Shown piece by piece: positions 1 to 5,875 of a DNA stretch of 7,930 bases. The DNA is from Candidatus Caenarcanales bacterium (GTDB taxonomy: Bacteria > Cyanobacteriota > Vampirovibrionia > Caenarcaniphilales > Caenarcanaceae), in the NCBI GenBank assembly GCA_947489925.1, contig CANLFK010000105.1, positions 1 through 7,930 of the forward strand, given 5' to 3'. A program made the translations under genes and the position numbers. The stretch's first letter is position 1. Each line of letters opens with the position of its first letter. The notes beneath the pieces are model-generated. The model searched no databases. It had not been told where the DNA came from and saw nothing but the letters and a program-made list of their open reading frames with translations.

Positions 1-165
1 GGAATTGGTCCAAAAATTGGGCTTATAGTTATTGTTGGGTCTGGAATTGGTCCAAAAATTGGGCTTATAGTTATTGTTGGGTCTGGAATTGGTCCAAAAA
101 TTGGGCTTATAGTTATTATTGGGGCTGGAATTGGTCCTTCAATTGGGCTTATAGTTATTATTGGA
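1..165. repeat. 42-bp in-frame tandem repeat, at least four copies
   Basis: Copies start at 1, 43, 85 and 127. Copies 1 and 2 are identical. Copy 3 differs at a few bases near its right end. Copy 4 carries a changed triplet block (cttc for caaaa-type bases near 138-141) and fades out after about 165. Reading from the gene's 5' side, the array therefore goes from the most diverged copy to identical copies at the window edge, as expected if units are being added or homogenised downstream. The array probably continues beyond position 1. Confidence 0.95.
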
Positions 166-449
166 TTATTATAAATTTCAGAAAAAGGATTCATTGGACG
201 ACCAGTAATAAAACCTCTTTCATCTGGCTTTGTTGGAGTAAAAGTATCTGACTTCGTTGGATTATTGTAAACTACAGAATAAGGACTGATAATTGGACTT
301 TGTGAACCTACAATTTGACTTTGTGTAGTTGCTGTTGGTTTGGTTTGAGCTGTTGGTTTAGTCGTTGCAGTTGGTTTGGTTTGAGCTTTCTTTAATGCGT
401 TCTGAGGATTAAAAGCATTAGCATTAGAATTAGTGATATTGTTTACCAT
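1..449 (-). CDS. Repeat-containing Pro/Thr/Ile-rich protein of unknown function, partial (N-terminal part)
   Basis: An open frame reads leftwards from an ATG at 447-449 and leaves the window with no stop after 149 full codons. I do not recognise the protein. Residues 1-20 are Asn-rich and show no signal peptide or membrane segment. Residues 22-42 hold two copies of a 12-residue TKPTA-type repeat. Residues 43-95 are polar and carry two YNNP motifs. From residue 96 four copies of a 14-residue unit, PTITISPIFGPIPD in its commonest form, run off the edge. The copies keep frame because the DNA period is 42 bp. The composition suggests an extended or fibrous, possibly surface or linker-like protein, but nothing shows a function. 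There is no clear Shine-Dalgarno site before the ATG. The start is chosen because it is the first ATG in the open frame and the N-terminus is clean. A candidate promoter lies about 100 bp upstream. Confidence 0.75.
   Translation of the reverse strand, partial: MVNNITNSNANAFNPQNALKKAQTKPTATTKPTAQTKPTATTQSQIVGSQSPIISPYSVVYNNPTKSDTFTPTKPDERGFITGRPMNPFSEIYNNPIITISPIEGPIPAPIITISPIFGPIPDPTITISPIFGPIPDPTITISPIFGPI
324..386. repeat. 36-bp imperfect repeat encoding AQTKPTATT units
   Basis: Two copies of a 12-codon unit (AQTKPTATTKPT, then AQTKPTATTQ) lie head to tail within the N-terminal part of the repeat protein, residues 22-42. They are independent of the 42-bp array further along the same gene. 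Confidence 0.8.
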
Positions 450-515
450 TTTGAATTTGTGAAATTAGAGATTAAAATAAACTATGCCCAGTAAAATATT
501 TAAAATAAACGCTTC

Positions 516-548
516 TTTTAACCCAAATAGAGATAGCCCCCGTTAAAA
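516..548. other. Inverted repeat TTTTAAC / GTTAAAA
   Basis: Seven-base perfect arms at 516-522 and 542-548 flank a 19-base spacer containing a run of five C on the plus strand. It lies at the predicted transcription start of the candidate promoter, so it could form a weak hairpin at the 5' end of the leader or be a protein-binding site. The arms are AT-rich and chance is a real alternative. Confidence 0.3.
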
Positions 549-552
549 AAGA

Positions 553-581
553 ACTTTAGATAGTGAAACTTTAAATGCCAA
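553..581 (-). promoter_or_regulatory. Candidate sigma-70-type promoter for the repeat-protein gene
   Basis: On the minus strand TTGGCA (576-581, 5 of 6 matches to the -35 consensus) is followed after exactly 17 bp by TAAAGT (553-558, 4 of 6 matches to -10). Transcription would start near 546 and give a leader of about 100 nt before the ATG at 449. The background is very AT-rich, so chance matches are common and this rests on spacing and hexamer match alone. Confidence 0.3.
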
Positions 582-630
582 AAAACAAGGTTTTAATTAA
601 TTTTTTCTTAATTTTAATTATTGTCTATAA

Positions 631-2076
631 CTAATTACTATATTTTTGACTTCTATTTATAAACCAGTTAAAAGCTTGCTCTTTTGTTTTTATTTCATTG
701 TCTAATTGTAAATCCTGCAACTCCTTTAAAATGTCTTTAATCAGCTTACTGGGAGGTAATTTACTTAATTCAATGGCTTGTTTTAGGTCTTCTCCCGCTA
801 ATAAAGGCTCATATTTAATTTCTTGTTTTTTAAATTCTTCATAATTTGTGCATAAATTCAATAATCTTAATTCGCTATTTTTAATCATTTCATCACTAAT
901 AGCCGCTCCACGAGTTGAAAGTAAATCAGCCCAAGCCAAAGCAATTAAAGGATAAAAATTGTCGCCCAATTTCCTGAAAAACCGCCTCTCAGCTTTCTCG
1001 GTAGGCTCTGAGCCAATTGGTGCAATATGAAAAGGTCTTAAATGATATTTCACTAAAACACTTAAACTTTGAGTAACCGCTTTTGGCCAATGCATTCTTT
1101 TGCCAAGTTCCAAAGCCATTTCCGCACCCAAATTATCATGATTATAAAAAGTATGTTTACCTTTAATAATTTCCCAGGTGCGTGGTTTGGCTATATCATG
1201 CAGTAAACAAGACATTTTGATAATTGCTTCCCACGAAATATAATTAATCTGATTATTCTCGATAAAATTTAAACATTGCTTTGGCAATTGAGGTTTTACA
1301 AAGTTTTCATATTGATTAATTAATTCAAAAGTATGTTCCCAAAGCGGCAAATGGTGAAAATCATTACTAGGAACTTCTTTTTGTGGTAAAAACTCTGGAA
1401 AAATCTTTTCAAAAAACCCCAAATCTCGAAATTCTTTTAAACTATCAAAGCAATTTTCGCTTTCCAGTAAACCCCATATTTCAGCCGAAATCCTTTCAAT
1501 TGCAATCGAATCAATTAAAACAAAAGCCTCAGAAAGCATAATACAAGTTTCGGGTTCAATATTTAAACCAAATTTTGCCTTTAAACGAAATGCTCGCAAA
1601 ACCCGCAAGGAATCAGCTTTCAAATTATCTAAACTAATTGCTTGTAATATTTTCTTTTCTAAATCTTTCTGACCATTCAGAGGGTCAATTATTTTCTTTT
1701 GTGCCAAATCATACGCAATGGCATTTATTATAAAATCTCTTTTGCCTAAATCTTCTTCAATATTTTTTCCACGAGGCCCACAAAAGTCAGCTTGCCATTT
1801 CTTTTCATTATTTACAATTCGATAAATTTGATTTTCGGCATCTAAAACAATAAAAGGCAAATTTTGTTCATTGGCAATATTTCTGATTTCACTTTCCAAA
1901 TCTGCACAACCAAAAACAACTAAATCAAAGTCTTGAACTTTCTTATTTTTAAATTTTGTATAATTGGAATTATATTGGCTTAAATAGTCTCGCACAGAGC
2001 CACCTACCAAATAAACAAAATACGACCCCAACTTATTAGCCAAGGTCGTAAATAATTCATGCTTGAATTCAATCAT
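631..2076 (-). CDS. cca: CCA tRNA nucleotidyltransferase (class II, with HD domain)
   Basis: This enzyme adds or repairs the 3'-terminal CCA of tRNAs in the cytoplasm, using CTP and ATP. The 481-residue protein has the class II nucleotidyltransferase head: LVGGSVRD (23-30), the metal-binding pair in DFDL (D49, D51), the RDFIINAIAYD motif (113-123) and DPLNGQKDLE (131-140). The RNA/nucleotide-selecting neck follows (LRVLRAFRLKAKFG, 157-170). An HD domain spans roughly 245-350, with H248, H293-D294 and H313-D314; in relatives this gives phosphatase or phosphodiesterase activity at tRNA ends. The C-terminal tail LLAGEDLKQ...LPPSKLIKDIL (425-450) matches full-length bacterial CCA enzymes. Poly(A) polymerases and A-adding enzymes share the head, so strict CCA activity is inferred. 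The gene follows the RNA-binding protein gene by 30 bp on the same strand and may be co-transcribed with it. The ATG at 2076 has no obvious Shine-Dalgarno site. Confidence 0.93.
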   Translation of the reverse strand: MIEFKHELFTTLANKLGSYFVYLVGGSVRDYLSQYNSNYTKFKNKKVQDFDLVVFGCADLESEIRNIANEQNLPFIVLDAENQIYRIVNNEKKWQADFCGPRGKNIEEDLGKRDFIINAIAYDLAQKKIIDPLNGQKDLEKKILQAISLDNLKADSLRVLRAFRLKAKFGLNIEPETCIMLSEAFVLIDSIAIERISAEIWGLLESENCFDSLKEFRDLGFFEKIFPEFLPQKEVPSNDFHHLPLWEHTFELINQYENFVKPQLPKQCLNFIENNQINYISWEAIIKMSCLLHDIAKPRTWEIIKGKHTFYNHDNLGAEMALELGKRMHWPKAVTQSLSVLVKYHLRPFHIAPIGSEPTEKAERRFFRKLGDNFYPLIALAWADLLSTRGAAISDEMIKNSELRLLNLCTNYEEFKKQEIKYEPLLAGEDLKQAIELSKLPPSKLIKDILKELQDLQLDNEIKTKEQAFNWFINRSQKYSN

Positions 2077-2079
2077 TAG

Positions 2080-2104
2080 ACTAAATGTTTATAAATAATT
2101 TAGT
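2080..2104. other. AT-rich inverted repeat between the RNA-binding protein gene and cca
   Basis: ACTAAAT (2080-2086) and ATTTAGT (2098-2104) are perfect seven-base arms around an 11-base loop. They fill most of the 30-bp gap just upstream of the cca start codon. A transcript from the upstream gene could fold here. The stem is too AT-rich, and lacks a following T-run, to be called a terminator. Confidence 0.3.
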
Positions 2105-2106
2105 AT

Positions 2107-2751
2107 TTACTGCCATTTGTCGCCAGGAGCTGAAGCTGGAGCTGATGATTCATAGCCACCGCCATTAGAAGAAGGTCTCTTCCTTTGACCGCCACCACCA
2201 CCGAAGCCACCGCCTCCGCCACCATCTCTTCTTTGACCGCCGCCGAAGCCACCGCCGCCATCTCTTCTAGGACCGAAGCCGCCGCCACCGCCGCCATCTC
2301 TTCTTTGACCGCCGCCGAAGCCACCGCCGCCATCTCTTCTAGGACCACCAAAGCCGCCGCCGCCATCTCTTCTAGGACCGCCAAAGCCGCCACCACCAAA
2401 GCCACCGCCACCAAAGGAGGAAGTTCTTTTTTGATGAGCTGGAGCTATGTCGATTTGTCTTCTTGTACCGTCTAAGCCTTCAATTTCTTGTCCTCTTAAT
2501 TCAGTAGCTTTTTCTGCTAATTCTGGAGTAGCAAAAGTAACAAAGCCAAAGCCTTTTGAGCGACGATTTTTGTCGATTATAACTTGAACATTAGAGACTG
2601 AATCTGGACCAAGAGCGTTTTCAAAAAAAGCACTCAATGAATTATTGTCAACAGAAAATGGAAGATTGCCAATATATAACTTATTATTACTTTGACCTTG
2701 ATCGCCGCCACTATTACTGTTATCTCTGTCAAAACGAGAACCGGAATACAT
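2107..2751 (-). CDS. Single-RRM glycine-rich RNA-binding protein
   Basis: The protein of 214 residues binds single-stranded RNA and probably acts in the cytoplasm on mRNA stability, translation or localisation; in Cyanobacteria such Rbp proteins are often cold-responsive. One RRM spans about residues 24-103, with RNP2 LYIGNL (25-30) and RNP1 KGFGFVTF (66-73). The exposed aromatics Y26, F68 and F70 are all present. A glycine-rich tail (114-190) has five RRDGGGG blocks resembling RGG boxes, which can add non-specific RNA affinity. The end is QRKRPSSNGGGY...DKWQ. I chose the ATG at 2749-2751. The frame also allows a TTG at 2772, which would add seven residues, but a G-run (2762-2767) lies about 11 bases before the ATG and could serve as a ribosome-binding site. 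The gene lies 30 bp upstream of cca in the same direction, so a dicistronic mRNA for RNA metabolism is plausible. A general eukaryote-like RRM protein is the only alternative naming. Confidence 0.92.
   Translation of the reverse strand: MYSGSRFDRDNSNSGGDQGQSNNKLYIGNLPFSVDNNSLSAFFENALGPDSVSNVQVIIDKNRRSKGFGFVTFATPELAEKATELRGQEIEGLDGTRRQIDIAPAHQKRTSSFGGGGFGGGGFGGPRRDGGGGFGGPRRDGGGGFGGGQRRDGGGGGGFGPRRDGGGGFGGGQRRDGGGGGGFGGGGGQRKRPSSNGGGYESSAPASAPGDKWQ
2182..2412. repeat. 36-bp (one 33-bp) repeat encoding the Gly/Arg-rich tail
   Basis: The decamer catctcttct (encoding RRDG on the minus strand) recurs at 2223, 2259, 2295, 2331 and 2364, giving steps of 36, 36, 36 and 33 bases. The block from 2223 matches the block from 2295 without a difference for about 50 bases, so there is a 72-bp higher-order unit. 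The stretch is strongly GC-rich against its AT-rich surroundings because of Gly codons ending in C and T beside CGC/CCG-type strings. Unequal recombination or slippage would change the tail length in 12-residue steps without breaking the frame. Confidence 0.9.
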
Positions 2752-3008
2752 GATAGATATTACCCCCCACAAAGTGAGTTTTTAAATGAAGAAAAGAAAA
2801 AAATTAAGCTGACTCCGTACAAAGTATTTGCTAATGCTATTAAAACAAACTTAAGTAGCTTAGCTTGAAGACAATAAGCAAAAAAACTTTTGGCTAGGCT
2901 TAATTACATTTCAATAATGATCTTACCAAAGAAAAGTTAAGACTTAAACACTATTAATTTTTTATCTCACCCAAAATAATGAGTTTTATAATTAAAATTA
3001 CTTATAAT

Positions 3009-3023
3009 CTCTTGCCAGAAGAG
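3009..3023. other. Short inverted repeat CTCTT-GCCAG-AAGAG
   Basis: Perfect five-base arms around a five-base loop stand out because they are G/C-containing in an otherwise A/T stretch. On the plus strand a TATAAT string (3003-3008) abuts the repeat. This could be an operator or a small RNA hairpin; the short arms make chance possible. Confidence 0.25.
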
Positions 3024-3106
3024 CGAATTAATATTTGAAAATTATTTTTATATTTTTTTATTTTCAACCTAAATTATGAACAAGTTAATAAAAATTTAAT
3101 CTTTGC

Positions 3107-3135
3107 TTGAGTTTTACCCTAAAAGTCGCTAAAAT
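3107..3135 (+). promoter_or_regulatory. Candidate sigma-70-type promoter for the membrane protein gene
   Basis: TTGAGT (3107-3112, 4 of 6 to the -35 consensus) and TAAAAT (3130-3135, 5 of 6 to -10) are separated by exactly 17 bp. The start would be near 3142, leaving a leader of about 134 nt. A second TATAAT (3262-3267) lies just before the ATG without a -35 partner and would give an almost leaderless mRNA. Confidence 0.35.
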
Positions 3136-3275
3136 TAAGAATATATTATTAACAACTTAAATAAATTGAATTATTAAAAAATAATAAGCATAAGATTCAC
3201 ACTTAAAATATTAAGAAATAGTAAAATTTAATATTTAATTATTACGCAATACAAGCATTAATATAATTTCTAAGA

Positions 3276-4679
3276 ATGACTGTTAATTTCGCTCTAAACT
3301 CTATCATTAAAACTCCGCGCTCTTCTTCAGGAAACAGAGGCAATATTGTTTCGTTCAAAAGTCAATCAGCCACTGCCTCACTAAAGGAAGACCATGATGT
3401 TATTGCTAAAGTCTGGAAATCAGTTCGTCATCCGAAAGAAGCTGGCATTAATACACCAACACATATTAATTTTATAATTCCTTTGGTGGCAGTGCCCGCT
3501 TTGATTACCGGTTTGGTGGCAAGGTTTTTCCGTGATCAGAATTTAAGTAAACTAGAAAGCCCAGATCAATTAAGTTCGGCTTTAGCCAATATTTATCCCC
3601 CAGCATATACTTTACTCATGATTTGCGGCACTTTAAATGGGGCGGGTTTGGCTTCACCGAGTCGAGTTTTATCTTATTCGCTTTTATTGGCTGGGGCTTT
3701 GTATTTATGGAATATTGAGAATAAAAGAAAAAATGCTTTAGAAGAATTAGCTAAATTAAAAGCCAGCGGAAAATTAACTCCAGAGAAAGAAAAAGAATTA
3801 AAAAATCAAGCGGCAGAAGCGACAGCAGGAATTTCAGCTTTTTCACGGATTTTTTATGGCTTTGCCATGTTTTTTACTTTTTTGGCAATGCTAACCCAAA
3901 GCAGTAAACATAAAGACCGTTTTGAATGTTATAAACCTTTAGCTAGTGCAGACTTTAAAACTTGGAGTAGTGGGATTAAAGAGCATTTTTGGGCTAATGG
4001 AAAAAAAGAATTAGAAGCAGGTGGTCATTATTTAAAAGAATTATTTAATCCAAGTTCTTTAAAAAATAATATTGGTGCTTTGGTCGGACGAGACCAAGAA
4101 TTTGAAGCAAAATTAACAGCAGATGGTGTTTCTGAAAAGTCTTGGAAAAGACCATTATTAAGGCTTGGACACCCAGAAGTTAATTGTAATTTTACAATGT
4201 TAAATGGTGTTTTGCGTTTAATTAGTGTTGTTGGAACGGCTATTGCGGTAGCAAATTTAGGTGGAATGCAAGTTTTTAATAATGGAGATACATTACTTGG
4301 AAATCCAGATCTAGAAAGACAAGCTCAAGAAAAACCAGCTTGGAAAAATTTATTTGATTCGATGATGTCTTTAAATAATATTGGCTTGTTTTTTATGGGT
4401 ATTTGTTCTTTGTCTACGGGTTTGAATAATGCTTATATTACTAGTTCTGGCTCGGTTGCCGCTACTTTGCAAATCGTTGGTGCTAGCCTTACTCTTTTTT
4501 CAGCAGTCTTAGATCAACTTAGTTGTTTTTTGCCAGGTCAAGCCGTTAAATTAGGAAGCAATGGGGCTTTTCAATTATCTAATATTTTTAGTGCTGTACA
4601 TAAAATGTCTGGAAGTACTGCTTCGGGTTTAACAAGTTCACAATATTTAAACAATGTAGAAAGTCCCTCTCACGGCTGA
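3276..4679 (+). CDS. Multi-pass membrane protein of unknown function
   Basis: I do not recognise this 467-residue protein. It starts with a polar, Ser-rich tail of about 60 residues without a signal peptide. Hydrophobic segments that could cross the inner membrane lie at roughly 64-84, 108-125, 131-146, 186-206, 308-328, 366-386 and 393-415. A charged Lys/Glu-rich helical stretch (147-180) lies between the third and fourth. A soluble loop of about 100 residues (207-307), rich in Lys, Glu and aromatic residues, separates the two hydrophobic halves. The tail after 420 is Ser/Gly/Asn-rich. There are no transporter, enzyme or secretion motifs I can name. The ATG at 3276 has no clear Shine-Dalgarno site; it is the first ATG of the frame and the adjacent upstream sequence is non-coding. 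The gene stands alone on its strand, divergent from the RNA-binding protein gene and convergent with the ParA-like gene (31-bp gap), so context gives no function. Confidence 0.85.
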   Translation: MTVNFALNSIIKTPRSSSGNRGNIVSFKSQSATASLKEDHDVIAKVWKSVRHPKEAGINTPTHINFIIPLVAVPALITGLVARFFRDQNLSKLESPDQLSSALANIYPPAYTLLMICGTLNGAGLASPSRVLSYSLLLAGALYLWNIENKRKNALEELAKLKASGKLTPEKEKELKNQAAEATAGISAFSRIFYGFAMFFTFLAMLTQSSKHKDRFECYKPLASADFKTWSSGIKEHFWANGKKELEAGGHYLKELFNPSSLKNNIGALVGRDQEFEAKLTADGVSEKSWKRPLLRLGHPEVNCNFTMLNGVLRLISVVGTAIAVANLGGMQVFNNGDTLLGNPDLERQAQEKPAWKNLFDSMMSLNNIGLFFMGICSLSTGLNNAYITSSGSVAATLQIVGASLTLFSAVLDQLSCFLPGQAVKLGSNGAFQLSNIFSAVHKMSGSTASGLTSSQYLNNVESPSHG

Positions 4680-4710
4680 ATAAAATAATATAGAAAAGAC
4701 AAATTTAAGT

Positions 4711-5796
4711 TTAATTTTCTTCTAAGTTTAGTAATTTAATTAAATAATCCGCCAATGCCAAAAAATCCTGATAAGCATTACTTTGTCTTCCGACACCATT
4801 TAGAATATTGCTTTTGCCCCAATAATACAAGTGAGAACTATGTCTAATACTAAAAGGCAATAAATGAGCTTTTGGATATGGCTTTAAGGCTTTTTTTAAT
4901 TCTTGTTTTAAATTTTTAGAAGTCGGATGATTAGAGTCTATTTCATTATTTATTAAAGCCAAAATTTTTACCGAAGAATTAAGCTGATTTATATAGTTAA
5001 AAGTTTTATGAATGATTTCAGCTTCTAGTCCTAAAGCCAAAGGAGATAAATTAATAGGCACTAAACAATAATGTAAATTATTAACCGAATAAATTGAATT
5101 AATACTCAAGGAAGGCGGATAATCATAAAGCATAAAATCATAATTTTTCTTCTCTAGCTCAAGTTCATCAGCATTTATACACTTCAAATTTAAAGACTTT
5201 GATGTTTTTAAAAAGCTATCCAAAATTCTCTTTAAATGTCTTTCTGGATCTTCATCTATTAATAATACTGAATAACCAAGCTCTGAAAGCAAAAGTCCTA
5301 AATGAGCTATAATAGTTGTTTTACCAACGCCCCCTTTACAAGCAAAAACTCCGAGCTGAACAGAATTATTATTAGGTTTATCTTTCTTTTTTATTGAATA
5401 ATCAAGCGGATAGAGCCAATTAATATTTATCTCATCTTTTTTTTGAGTAGTAACTTTATTTTCTAAAAGCCCTAAAACAATTTCTTTGTCAGAATTAGCT
5501 TTTAAAAAAAATTTTACGGTTTCTGAATAACCTTTGTGAGTAATAAAAAGCCCACCTGCAAACTCTTTACCTTTCTGAGAAGATAAAAACTGATAAAAAC
5601 TTTCAATTGAAGGCAAATTTACAGTTTTATGTTTCCAATTATTAACGGCTACTACATACTTTTGTTCATTAATTTCGACTGAAAAATAATCTTTAAAGCT
5701 TATATATTTTGGTAGATCTTGGGTTTTTAATCCTTGAGTATGAAAATATTCTTTTACTAAATCAGCTGAAGATTTAGGTGAACTTAAACTTAACAT
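4711..5796 (-). CDS. ParA/MinD-family ATPase with an N-terminal Mrr-like nuclease-fold domain
   Basis: The C-terminal half (about 146-361) is a ParA-type ATPase. It has the deviant Walker A CKGGVGKTT (153-161, signature Lys154 and P-loop Lys159), the switch IDEDPERH (180-187) and the Walker B-like YDFMLYDYPPS (219-229) matching the family's D-x-PPS. It also has LVPINLSPLALGL (245-257). Such proteins form ATP-dependent dimers on DNA or membrane and position cargo such as plasmids, chromosome origins or complexes. The first ~145 residues are not a normal ParA extension. Residues 31-112 read like an Mrr-type restriction-endonuclease fold: strand-hairpin KYVVAVNNWKHK (46-57), helix IESFYQFL (64-71), then GGLFITHKGYSETVKFF (81-97) where Mrr domains have GIFIT..GF...A. 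The usual Q-x-K would fall on A50-V51-N52, so nuclease activity is probably absent; this assignment is by eye. A Lys/Asn-rich linker (136-145) joins the halves. The ATG at 5796 lacks a Shine-Dalgarno site. The gene lies 79 bp downstream of fmt; no parB partner is in view. Confidence 0.85.
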   Translation of the reverse strand: MLSLSSPKSSADLVKEYFHTQGLKTQDLPKYISFKDYFSVEINEQKYVVAVNNWKHKTVNLPSIESFYQFLSSQKGKEFAGGLFITHKGYSETVKFFLKANSDKEIVLGLLENKVTTQKKDEININWLYPLDYSIKKKDKPNNNSVQLGVFACKGGVGKTTIIAHLGLLLSELGYSVLLIDEDPERHLKRILDSFLKTSKSLNLKCINADELELEKKNYDFMLYDYPPSLSINSIYSVNNLHYCLVPINLSPLALGLEAEIIHKTFNYINQLNSSVKILALINNEIDSNHPTSKNLKQELKKALKPYPKAHLLPFSIRHSSHLYYWGKSNILNGVGRQSNAYQDFLALADYLIKLLNLEEN

Positions 5797-5875
5797 TATA
5801 AAATTAAGAAATTATCTACTCTAAGATTGATTTGTGAATTTCAATAAGTTGTAATTATAACGCAAGAGAATTTTA

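Larger units (their letters stand above)
450..630. other. Intergenic region between cca and the repeat-protein gene
   Basis: This is 181 bp of AT-rich DNA between two minus-strand genes. It holds a candidate minus-strand promoter (553-581) and an inverted repeat (516-522 with 542-548), both described separately. No G+C-rich hairpin followed by a T-run, as expected of an intrinsic terminator for cca, is evident. No RNA gene was recognised. Confidence 0.6.
2752..3275. other. 524-bp AT-rich non-coding region between divergent genes
   Basis: This stretch separates the minus-strand RNA-binding protein gene from the plus-strand membrane protein gene and must contain the starts of both transcripts. 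I see a plausible plus-strand promoter (3107-3135) and a short perfect inverted repeat (3009-3023), listed separately. No convincing minus-strand promoter, tRNA, riboswitch or long open frame was found. Its length leaves room for a long 5' leader on the RNA-binding protein gene, as is known for some cyanobacterial rbp genes, but no conserved leader motif was recognised. Confidence 0.6.

Noticed and set aside
1..165. 42-bp direct repeats considered as a CRISPR array or iteron origin
   Set aside because: There are no spacers between units, the period keeps the reading frame, and the copies encode a continuous repeat protein.
484..546. Small plus-strand open frame of 20 codons (MPSKIFKINASFNPNRDSPR)
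   Set aside because: No ribosome-binding site, no neighbour on that strand and a length expected by chance; it overlaps the candidate promoter leader of the opposite strand.
2100..2414. Minus-strand Ala/Val/Glu-rich open frame
   Set aside because: It is a shifted frame of the same glycine-rich repeat and lacks any domain.
2185..2475. Plus-strand open frame rich in Ala, Thr and Ser
   Set aside because: It is the antisense reading of the glycine-rich repeat of the RRM protein gene; its composition follows from the repeat.
2786..2812. Eight-codon plus-strand frame MKKRKKLS
   Set aside because: Too short and A-rich to distinguish from chance; no translation signal and no plus-strand gene directly after it.
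4680..4710. Possible bidirectional terminator in the 31-bp convergent gap
   Set aside because: No stable stem could be drawn; the segment is A/T-rich without a G+C hairpin.
4734..4745. Perfect palindrome ATTTAATTAAAT near the end of the ParA-like gene, considered as a parS-like or terminator site
   Set aside because: It is all A/T, lies inside coding sequence and occurs once; such palindromes are expected by chance at this base composition.
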